The position numbers were made by a program, and so were the translations under genes. Under the pieces are notes generated by a model, which was not told the origin of the DNA, did no database searches, and saw only the letters and a list, made by a program, of their open reading frames with translations. Of a DNA stretch of 10,151 bases, positions 1-6,050 are shown piece after piece; the first letter of the stretch is position 1, and each line of letters opens with the position of its first letter. Origin of the DNA: an uncultured bacterium (GTDB lineage Bacteria; Bacillota; Clostridia; Lachnospirales; Lachnospiraceae); the NCBI GenBank assembly GCA_947088515.1, contig CAMUHA010000125.1, positions 1 through 10,151 of the forward strand, given 5' to 3'.

Positions 1-431
1 AAAAGTTAAACCCTATTGGAGATGCCTCGCTGGGATTTATATTTATGAAGTCAGGATATAGTGTGTATGCGACAGAGCAGGTAATGGGTTTTTACCGGCA
101 GGGAGAGAATTTAAGTATCCAGAAAAATACATTATTAAGTTTGATAGAGGCAGACTATTGTTTACGGGAGTACTTGTATTCAAAAAATTTATTGACAAAA
201 ATATTCGGAAGAATATTCCGGGAAGTACAATATGCAGAAGCAGTGGACAGGAAGATCAGTTATATAGAGAAATATTATACCAATGATTGGAAACAGGTAT
301 TTACAATGGAAGAGATAAACAATATACATCCATACAAAAAAAATAAAGCTGTAAAAAAAATCTTACGGGCAGTGAGAAGATGCTGGGTTTTAATATACAG
401 GCAAAGTCATCTGGTATGGAGAGAAGTCTGA
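1..431 (+). CDS. Probable family 2 glycosyltransferase, C-terminal part (5' end outside window)
   Basis: An open frame (codons starting at base 3) enters from the left edge without a stop and ends with TGA at 429-431, so this is the 3' end of a longer gene; the ATG at 45 is probably internal. The visible 142 residues begin with a G-D-A-S-L-G-F-I-F stretch, followed by G-Y-x-V-Y-A-T-E-Q-V-M-G-F-Y-R. That order (Gly-Asp, hydrophobic helix, then a V-M-x-x-Y-R segment) is typical of the acceptor side of GT-A fold family 2 glycosyltransferases just after the catalytic domain. The remainder is a basic, helical tail rich in Lys, Arg and Tyr, with no membrane segment. The DxD nucleotide-sugar motif would lie upstream and cannot be seen. 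Its likely role is transfer of a sugar during surface polysaccharide assembly, consistent with the sugar-nucleotide genes that follow. The donor and acceptor cannot be told. Confidence 0.6.
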   Translation, partial: KLNPIGDASLGFIFMKSGYSVYATEQVMGFYRQGENLSIQKNTLLSLIEADYCLREYLYSKNLLTKIFGRIFREVQYAEAVDRKISYIEKYYTNDWKQVFTMEEINNIHPYKKNKAVKKILRAVRRCWVLIYRQSHLVWREV

Positions 432-484
432 AATATTTTCTATTGGCACTGAAATAAGGACAAGAACTTATAGAGGAAACAGAG

Positions 485-1051
485 ATGGCGCATGAAGATA
501 AACTGATAGAGTATGCAAATATATTAAGAGAAGTCAAAAGTGATTACAGTCAGGGATTGCCGGAAGAATTATTTTTGTTTGTCTCATCTGTGACCCCTAT
601 TCCCAATGTGGATTTATTGATTACCAATGAGAAGAAACAGCTTTTACTTTCATGGCGTGACGACCCGTATTTTGGCAGAGGATGGCACATACCAGGCGGA
701 TGTATACGTTTTGGAGAAACAATGTTGGAACGTATTCAAAAAACAGCGCTGGAAGAGATTGGGGCAGAGGTCATAGTAAATGGCGGCCCCATAGCAGTAA
801 GGGATGTTATTTGCAAAGGTAGAACAGAATTAAAACATCCAAATGAAAGAGGACATCATCTTGCAATACTATATGACTGCAGTGTTTTGGAAAATTATAA
901 AATCAATAATGGAGAAAAAAAGGAAAATGACCCAGGATACCTAAAATGGTTTGACAGGGTACCAGAAGACATATTGCAGGTTCATGAAGTCTATAAAGAA
1001 ATAATAAATCATTGGGAGAGAGCAAGAGAAGAAAATGAAAAGCTGGAATAG
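485..1051 (+). CDS. Nudix hydrolase with variant Nudix box, GDP-mannose mannosyl hydrolase-like
   Basis: This 188-residue protein has a Nudix fold signature. The core strand P-I-P-N-V-D-L-L-I-T (about residues 38-47) leads into W-H-I-P-G-G and the Nudix box G72 to A94. In the canonical pattern G-x5-E-x7-R-E-x2-E-E-x-G, it has G72, E78, E90, E91 and G93, but K86-T87 replace Arg-Glu. Loss of that Arg-Glu pair is also seen in GDP-mannose mannosyl hydrolases (Gmm/WcaH/NudD), which release free sugar from a nucleotide sugar rather than cleaving the diphosphate. The T-P-I-P-N-V-D approach and the G-x-W-H-I-P-G-G context also resemble that group. The start ATG at 485 has an AGAGGA ribosome binding site about 9 nt upstream. 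The 3' end overlaps rfbH by 17 nt, implying translational coupling. The likely role is hydrolysis or quality control of a nucleotide sugar in this pathway; the actual substrate (GDP-, CDP- or other) is not determined. Confidence 0.8.
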   Translation: MAHEDKLIEYANILREVKSDYSQGLPEELFLFVSSVTPIPNVDLLITNEKKQLLLSWRDDPYFGRGWHIPGGCIRFGETMLERIQKTALEEIGAEVIVNGGPIAVRDVICKGRTELKHPNERGHHLAILYDCSVLENYKINNGEKKENDPGYLKWFDRVPEDILQVHEVYKEIINHWERAREENEKLE

Positions 1052-2381
1052 TGAAAAAGAGGCAAGAACAAAAATCAAAGAGCTTATAACAGAATACTAT
1101 CAGGATTTCAAAAAAACGAAGGAATCTTTTGAGCCGGGAGACAGAATTAGTTATGCTTCAAGAGTGTTTGATGAAAAGGAAATGTGTGCGCTTACAGATG
1201 CGTGCCTGGATTTTTGGCTGACATCAGGAAGATTTGCAGATCAGTTTGAAGAAGAATTTGCCAAATGGATTGGTGTAAAATATGCAAGCCTTGTAAATAG
1301 CGGCTCCTCTGCTAATTTAATTGCGTTTATGGCTCTAACAGCGTCAGAGCTGGGAGAAAGAAGAATAAAGGCTGGGGATGAAATTATTACAGTCGCCTGT
1401 GGATTTCCAACGACTATATCGCCTGCACTTCAGTATGGAGCCATACCAGTGTTTGTGGATGTTACAATTCCTGAGTACAATATAGATATTTCAAAACTGG
1501 AAGAGGCAGTAAGCGAAAAAACAAAGGCGGTTATGATCGCCCATACGCTGGGAAATCCATTTAATATCCGGGCAGTAAAGAAATTTTGCGAGAAATATGG
1601 TCTGTGGCTTGTAGAAGATAATTGTGACGCACTGGGGACGAAGTATACTCTGGAAGGCGAATGTCGTTATACTGGGACATGGGGAGATATAGGCACAAGT
1701 AGTTTTTATCCGCCTCATCATATGACGATGGGAGAGGGTGGATGCGTGTATACAAATAATCCAATGCTTCACCGTATTATTCGAAGCTACAGAGATTGGG
1801 GACGTGATTGTGTATGCGCATCCGGGCAGGATAACTTTTGTGGGCACAGATATGATGGAAAATATGGCGAGTTGCCGTCAGGATATGATCATAAATATGT
1901 GTATAGTCATTTAGGCTATAACTTAAAGGTTACAGATATGCAGGCAGCTATAGGGTGTGAACAGTTAAAAAAATTTCCAGCTTTTATTATTAAGCGAAGA
2001 GAAAACTGGCAGCGTTTATATCTGGGACTAAAAAAGGCAGAAGATGTTCTTATTTTGCCGGAACCGGAAAAAAACAGTGAACCTTCCTGGTTTGGATTTA
2101 TTGTAACATTAAAAGAAAACAGCGGTTTAGACAGAAGAGATGTGGTAATGTCCATTGAGAACCATAATGTACAGACCAGACTTCTTTTTAGCGGAAATAT
2201 TATTAAACATCCATGTTTTGATGATATGAGGGGAACAGATAAGTATAGAGTTGTGGGAGAACTTACTGCAACAGATTATATTATGAACAATAGTTTCTGG
2301 GTTGGAGTATATCCGGGTATGACAAATGCCATGATTGATTATATGGCGCAGGTGATTTTAGAGGCAGTAGGGAAGGCATAA
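1035..2381 (+). CDS. rfbH: CDP-4-keto-6-deoxy-D-glucose 3-dehydratase (E1, RfbH/AscC/DdhC type)
   Basis: A 448-residue DegT/DnrJ/EryC1-fold enzyme that uses PMP and a [2Fe-2S] cluster to remove the C-3 hydroxyl of CDP-4-keto-6-deoxyglucose, the key step to CDP-3,6-dideoxyhexoses. The diagnostic change is visible: in the segment S223-F-Y-P-P-H-H-M-T-M-G-E-G-G, His228 stands where ordinary aminotransferases have the PLP-binding lysine. Cluster cysteines follow the family layout: C197 (in E-D-N-C-D-A-L-G), then C259-x-C261-x7-C269 in the W-G-R-D-C segment. The C197 to C259 spacing is 61 residues instead of the 57 I recall for the Yersinia enzyme. The four extra residues fall between C197 and His228, where a T-L-E-G-E-C loop lies. 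Full length for the family. The ATG lies inside the end of the Nudix gene and only 4 nt separate its stop from the next gene. E1 normally works with a flavin/iron-sulfur reductase (E3), not found in the window. Confidence 0.95.
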   Translation: MKSWNSEKEARTKIKELITEYYQDFKKTKESFEPGDRISYASRVFDEKEMCALTDACLDFWLTSGRFADQFEEEFAKWIGVKYASLVNSGSSANLIAFMALTASELGERRIKAGDEIITVACGFPTTISPALQYGAIPVFVDVTIPEYNIDISKLEEAVSEKTKAVMIAHTLGNPFNIRAVKKFCEKYGLWLVEDNCDALGTKYTLEGECRYTGTWGDIGTSSFYPPHHMTMGEGGCVYTNNPMLHRIIRSYRDWGRDCVCASGQDNFCGHRYDGKYGELPSGYDHKYVYSHLGYNLKVTDMQAAIGCEQLKKFPAFIIKRRENWQRLYLGLKKAEDVLILPEPEKNSEPSWFGFIVTLKENSGLDRRDVVMSIENHNVQTRLLFSGNIIKHPCFDDMRGTDKYRVVGELTATDYIMNNSFWVGVYPGMTNAMIDYMAQVILEAVGKA

Positions 2382-2385
2382 GACT

Positions 2386-3243
2386 ATGAATTTAGAGCTG
2401 GAATTGAAAAAAAGTGCATTGAAAATCCGGGGAGCGATTGTGGCGGCAATTGCTGCCAAAGGAGGCGGACATATTGGAGGAAGTCTTGATTTGGCAGAAC
2501 TGTTTGCTGTTTTATATGATGAATATATGAGAGTTGACCCATTAAATCCCCAGTGGCATGAAAGGGATTATCTTGTATGTTCTAAAGGACATGCAGGACC
2601 AGCTTTATATGCAGCTCTTGCACTTAAAGGTTTTTTTCCATATGAGATGCTTCGTACCTTAAATCAGGAGGGGAGTATGTTGCCCGGACACTGTGACAGA
2701 ATAAAAGTGCCTGGTGTTGATGCCACCACAGGAAGTCTGGGACAGGGCCTATCAATTGCGGCTGGGCTTGCACTGGCGGCCAAATTATCAAAAACAGATC
2801 AAAGAGTGTTCTGTATTACAGGTGACGGAGAGTCTGCAGAGGGACAAATCTGGGAAGCGGTGCAGTTTTCGGCGCATTATAAACTGGATAACTTAATCGT
2901 GTTTCTTGATTGGAATAAAATGCAGATTGATGGAAGTAATGATGAGGTAATGTCATTAGGGGATGTGAAAGAGAAATACAAAGCGTTTGGATGGAACTCC
3001 TGTCTAATTGACGGTTCAAGCGTAACTCAGATAAATGAAACGGTTGGAAATGCCATTGAATATAAAAACGGAAAGCCGACTATGATTATTCTTGATACGA
3101 TTAAGGGATATGGAGTATCCTGTGTTTCTTCTATAAAAAATAACCATTGTATTGGATTTAGTCAAAATCTTTATCTACAGGCTAAAGGAGAGCTGGAGAC
3201 ACAGGCAGAACAACTGGGAGTGAATTTAAAATGGCTGGACTAA
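2386..3243 (+). CDS. Transketolase-like ThDP enzyme 1, N-terminal (pyrophosphate-binding) subunit
   Basis: A 285-residue stand-alone N-terminal half of a transketolase. The ThDP motif is plain: G146-D147-G148-E149 followed about 26 residues later by D175-W-N177-K-M-Q, which binds Mg and diphosphate. Other family segments are G26-G-G-H29, S66-K-G-H69, G101-H102 and T115-G-S-L-G-Q-G121. His29, His69 and His102 align closely with yeast transketolase His30, His69 and His103, and His254 falls at the place of His263. All four are active-site histidines used for ketose substrates, so this pair looks able to do true ketol (glycolaldehyde) transfer. The C-terminal tail after K-G-Y-G-V-S is unusual: it lacks the common W-H-x-K-A-P wording but keeps the histidine. 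GGAAGG at 2371-2376 is the likely ribosome binding site. The 3' end overlaps its partner subunit by 13 nt, fitting a 1:1 complex. It is unlikely to be the housekeeping transketolase, given its place in a sugar-nucleotide operon. Confidence 0.92.
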   Translation: MNLELELKKSALKIRGAIVAAIAAKGGGHIGGSLDLAELFAVLYDEYMRVDPLNPQWHERDYLVCSKGHAGPALYAALALKGFFPYEMLRTLNQEGSMLPGHCDRIKVPGVDATTGSLGQGLSIAAGLALAAKLSKTDQRVFCITGDGESAEGQIWEAVQFSAHYKLDNLIVFLDWNKMQIDGSNDEVMSLGDVKEKYKAFGWNSCLIDGSSVTQINETVGNAIEYKNGKPTMIILDTIKGYGVSCVSSIKNNHCIGFSQNLYLQAKGELETQAEQLGVNLKWLD

Positions 3244-4193
3244 AATATAATGGAGAATTACCTGAAAAAGAAATTATGCAGATATACAACGAGACAATGG
3301 AAGAATTATTTATGGAAGATGAAAAGGTTGTGTATCTAGATGCAGACTTAATGGGTTCTCTAAAAACACAGGAATTATGGAAGAAGTATCCTGGGAAGGT
3401 TTTTAACACCGGAATTCAGGAAGCAAATATGGTGGGAGTGGCGTGTGGTCTGTATCTTGCAGGTTTTAAACCTTACATCCATACATTTGCCCCCTTTGCA
3501 AGCAGAAGGGTTTTTGACCAGATTTTTATTTCGGCGGCGTACGCCAAAAAAGGTATAAAGGTAATTGGCAGTGATGCAGGAATTTCTGCCACCTACAATG
3601 GAGGAACGCATATGTGTTTTGAAGATGTTGCCTTATACCGTTCGATACCAGATGTCTGTATTGTGGATGTTAGTGATGGAACAATGTTTTCCTATTTACT
3701 TAAAAGTCTTAAGGACTATGAAGGGGTAGTTTATTTTAGAACTGCCCGCCGGGGAGTCAAAGATATTTATCAGCAGAATGAAGAATTTGAGACAGGGAAA
3801 GGGAAAATACTGACAGAGGGTACTGATGCAACAGTTATTGCTTCTGGCATTCAAGTGGCACAAGCGCTTGAAGCTGCAAAGCTGTTAAAAGAAAAAGGAA
3901 TCAATGTCCGGGTGGTAGACCCGGTTACGATTAAACCTTTGGATGAAGAGCTGATTATTGATTCTGCCAAAAGGACAGGGATAATTGTTACGAGTGAAAA
4001 TCATAATATCTGTGGAGGATTAGGAGATGCAGTTTCATCAGTAACAGCGGAACACTATCCGGTAACTGTATTGAAAAATGGCATCAAAGATATTTTTGGA
4101 CAGGTTGGTAATGAAGACTATCTGCGGGAACAGTATGGCTTGAGAAGTAAGGATATTGCAGATTTGGTCAGAAAAGGGCTGGAAAGAAAATAA
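3231..4193 (+). CDS. Transketolase-like ThDP enzyme 1, C-terminal (pyrimidine-binding) subunit
   Basis: A 320-residue partner of the preceding gene, carrying the transketolase pyrimidine-binding and C-terminal domains. The catalytic glutamate that activates the cofactor is E64 in G61-I-Q-E-A-N-M-V-G. The loop H-T-F-A-P-F-A-S-R-R-V-F-D-Q-I follows, and then G124-G-T-H127-M-C-F-E-D, whose His127 sits where transketolases carry an active-site histidine. The C-terminal domain begins near V-I-A-S-G-I-Q-V-A and runs through V-V-D-P-V-T-I-K-P to G-Q-V-G-N-E-D-Y-L, normal for split transketolases. Length is typical. The start ATG at 3231 is inside the end of the upstream subunit gene, with GGGAG at 3216-3220 at a suitable distance. 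With the upstream subunit it should form the complete heteromeric enzyme. I infer that the acceptor is a keto sugar nucleotide made by RfbH; the sequence does not show this directly. Confidence 0.92.
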   Translation: MAGLKYNGELPEKEIMQIYNETMEELFMEDEKVVYLDADLMGSLKTQELWKKYPGKVFNTGIQEANMVGVACGLYLAGFKPYIHTFAPFASRRVFDQIFISAAYAKKGIKVIGSDAGISATYNGGTHMCFEDVALYRSIPDVCIVDVSDGTMFSYLLKSLKDYEGVVYFRTARRGVKDIYQQNEEFETGKGKILTEGTDATVIASGIQVAQALEAAKLLKEKGINVRVVDPVTIKPLDEELIIDSAKRTGIIVTSENHNICGGLGDAVSSVTAEHYPVTVLKNGIKDIFGQVGNEDYLREQYGLRSKDIADLVRKGLERK

Positions 4194-4214
4194 AGGAATA
4201 TAGAGAGGAAAAAA

Positions 4215-5228
4215 ATGGGAAAGGTGCATTTGCTGGACTGTACATTAAGAGATGGCGGATATATCAATGACTGGCGGTTTGGTGCCAAAGCAATTGATGA
4301 TATGATAAGTAAACTTGAAAAAACCAATGTAGATATTCTGGAATTAGGTTTTCTTAAAAATGAACCTTATCAGCAGGACAGAACTGTGTTTAATGACGCA
4401 AAGCAGATATCAGCGCTCTTGCCGGATAAAAAGAAAAATATACAATATGCAGCAATGATAGAGGTGGTAAATCCGTTGCCTCTTGAAATGCTGGAAGAGA
4501 CTTCAAACACAGAGCTTGATATTATTAGAGTCATTATCTGGAAAAGGATGATGAAGGAGGGGTATGAGTATTGTAAAGGTGTTGTAGAAAAAGGATATCG
4601 TCTTTGTGTACAGCCTGCCCGCGTGGATCAGTATTCAGATGAAGAATTTGTAGAAATGGTCAGAACTTTCGGTAAGCTTGATCCTCTTGCCATTTATGTA
4701 GTGGACAGTTGGGGAACCCAGAGCAGTAAAACGCTGCTTCATTATATGTCTCTTGCGGATAGAGCTATGCCTAATGGAATAGCCTTGGGGTATCATGGAC
4801 ATAATAACCTGATGCAGGCATATCAGGTAGCGGTAGATTTTATTAATACAGGATATGAGAGAGATATTATAGTAGATGCCAGTGTGTACGGTATAGGGCG
4901 GGGAGCCGGAAATTTAAATCTGGAACTTATAGCACGTTATATGAATGAAGAATTGGGAAAAAACTATCGGACAGAACCAATGATAGAGATTTACAGCAAA
5001 TATCTTCAGGATATTTATCAGATATGTCCATGGGGATTTTCCATGCCGCATTATATTACTGCGATACATAACTGTAATCCTAATTTTGGCGCTTACTACG
5101 GCAGAGAAAGAAATCTTCCTCCAGTGGATGTTGATGGAATTATCAAAAAGATTCCACCCAGAGAAAGAATTATCTATACAAAAGAAAAAGCGGATTTATA
5201 TGAGAGAGAATATTTTGAACATAAATAG
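4215..5228 (+). CDS. DRE-TIM metallolyase (HMGL-like) family aldolase
   Basis: A 337-residue TIM-barrel aldolase of the HMG-CoA lyase / 4-hydroxy-2-oxovalerate aldolase superfamily. The signature is complete: L7-D-C-T-L-R12-D13-G-G-Y16 at the N-terminus, V-V-D-S-W-G mid-barrel, Y193-H194-G195-H196-N-N (metal-binding HxH), and Y225-G-I-G-R-G-A-G-N233. By analogy with DmpG, Arg12 is catalytic, and Asp13, His194 and His196 bind a divalent metal. Tyr16 occupies the place of DmpG His21, so the acid/base relay differs. The barrel is followed by a C-terminal extension of about 100 residues. There is no acetaldehyde dehydrogenase partner (DmpF) here, so a catabolic meta-cleavage role is unlikely. It lies between two transketolase pairs, 21 nt after one and 12 nt before the other, with a strong GAGAGGA ribosome binding site at 4203-4209. 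I infer that it makes or breaks a pyruvate-type aldol bond in building the unusual sugar; the exact substrates are unknown. Confidence 0.85.
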   Translation: MGKVHLLDCTLRDGGYINDWRFGAKAIDDMISKLEKTNVDILELGFLKNEPYQQDRTVFNDAKQISALLPDKKKNIQYAAMIEVVNPLPLEMLEETSNTELDIIRVIIWKRMMKEGYEYCKGVVEKGYRLCVQPARVDQYSDEEFVEMVRTFGKLDPLAIYVVDSWGTQSSKTLLHYMSLADRAMPNGIALGYHGHNNLMQAYQVAVDFINTGYERDIIVDASVYGIGRGAGNLNLELIARYMNEELGKNYRTEPMIEIYSKYLQDIYQICPWGFSMPHYITAIHNCNPNFGAYYGRERNLPPVDVDGIIKKIPPRERIIYTKEKADLYEREYFEHK

Positions 5229-5240
5229 CGGGGTTGTAGA

Positions 5241-6029
5241 ATGGAAACAATTTCAAAGGAATTAAGAAAAATGAGTTTGCAGCTTTCCCATAAATGTCAG
5301 GATGGTAATTTGCAGAGTGTTTTTTCCTGTATGGATTTAATTTGGACCATATACGATAAGATAATGAACTGGAATCCGGAAAAAGCCCAGGATCCGGACA
5401 GAGATTACTTCATTATCAGTAAGGGACAGGCAACATTGGCGTTATTTCCGGTTTTAATAAAAAAAGGTTTTTTTACTATGGAGGAAATGGAGAAAATAGG
5501 GGACTTTGACAGCAGGTTCTGCATTCAGACAGATATTACAAAATTTAATGGAGGAATTGAGAATAATGCTGGTTCCCTGGGTCATGGATTTCCCTTTGCG
5601 GCTGGAATTGCAATGGCAGCCAAAATACAGAAATCACCTTCGCAGGTGTTTGTATTGACAGGTGATGGAGAGTTTTGTGAAGGAACGATGTGGGAAACAT
5701 GTTTGTTTGCCAGTTCAAAAAAATTAGATAATTTATGTGTAATTATAGATGACAACAATTCTGTAGGGGCTATGGTCAATATGGGAGATTTTCATGTAAA
5801 GCTTGCAGGTTTTGGCTTTGATGTATATGAAGTAAATGGACATGACATGACAGAAATAGAGAAGGCGCTGCGGGAAATGGACAAAAGTAATGGTCGTCCC
5901 AAGGCGGTATTAGCCAAAACAGTGAGAGGTTATGGAAGTAAAACCATGACAGAAAATGATATTTGGTTTCATAAAGCTCCGGATAATGAAGAGCTTGTAA
6001 TGCTGATGAAGGAGGTAGATGAGTTTTGA
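5241..6029 (+). CDS. Transketolase-like ThDP enzyme 2, N-terminal subunit, divergent active site
   Basis: A second N-terminal transketolase half, 262 residues. Cofactor binding is intact: S-L-G-H-G, G-D-G-E-F-C-E-G, and D-D-N-N-S-V-G about 27 residues later. Substrate-side residues are not. Where the first paralogue has G-H29, this one has G22-N23; S-K-G-H69 becomes S60-K-G-Q63; the G-H102 segment (here around R-F-C-I-Q-T-D) has no histidine; and the usual W-H-H/G reads W242-F243-H244. The histidines that hold and protonate ketose substrates in yeast transketolase are therefore replaced, which argues for a different donor or acceptor from pair 1, or possibly an alpha-keto-acid donor. It follows the aldolase by 12 nt, and only a weak GCGGGG element precedes the ATG, so translation may be coupled. 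It overlaps its C-terminal partner by 4 nt. Confidence 0.9.
   Translation: METISKELRKMSLQLSHKCQDGNLQSVFSCMDLIWTIYDKIMNWNPEKAQDPDRDYFIISKGQATLALFPVLIKKGFFTMEEMEKIGDFDSRFCIQTDITKFNGGIENNAGSLGHGFPFAAGIAMAAKIQKSPSQVFVLTGDGEFCEGTMWETCLFASSKKLDNLCVIIDDNNSVGAMVNMGDFHVKLAGFGFDVYEVNGHDMTEIEKALREMDKSNGRPKAVLAKTVRGYGSKTMTENDIWFHKAPDNEELVMLMKEVDEF
6009..6015 (+). promoter_or_regulatory. Strong ribosome binding site deciding a TTG start
   Basis: AAGGAGG is a near-perfect Shine-Dalgarno sequence inside the 3' end of the second N-terminal transketolase gene, 10 nt before the TTG at 6026. Its position picks TTG 6026 over the in-frame TTG at 6041 and the ATG at 6059. It also suggests that a strong site compensates for the weaker start codon, helping keep the two subunits balanced. 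Confidence 0.75.
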
Positions 6030-6050
6030 GACGTGCATTTTTGAGACGTG
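6024..6050 (+). repeat. Short in-frame direct repeat at the start codon (12 bp, 15-nt period)
   Basis: TTTTGAGACGTG occurs at 6024-6035 and again at 6039-6050. The 15-nt period keeps frame, so the encoded start reads (TTG)-R-R-A-F-L-R-R-V, and a second in-frame TTG lies at 6041. It looks like a small tandem duplication that either added a second possible start or lengthened the N-terminus by five residues. Confidence 0.8.

Noticed and set aside
301..537. Minus-strand open frame near the Nudix start, partly in the 53-nt gap
   Set aside because: The translation is Ser/Phe/Cys-rich without a family motif and overlaps real genes on both sides.
1704..1740. Missing PLP lysine taken as a sign of a broken aminotransferase
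   Set aside because: His at this place is the defining feature of the functional RfbH 3-dehydratase subgroup, and the [2Fe-2S] cysteines are present.
1491..1847. Minus-strand open frame of 118 codons inside rfbH
   Set aside because: It lies entirely within a strongly supported gene, shows no recognisable motif and has no independent ribosome binding site; it is a shadow of the rfbH frame.
2386..4193. Housekeeping transketolase or DXS
   Set aside because: DXS is a single longer chain, and the operon context with rfbH and rfbF, plus a second pair nearby, argues for a dedicated sugar-pathway enzyme.
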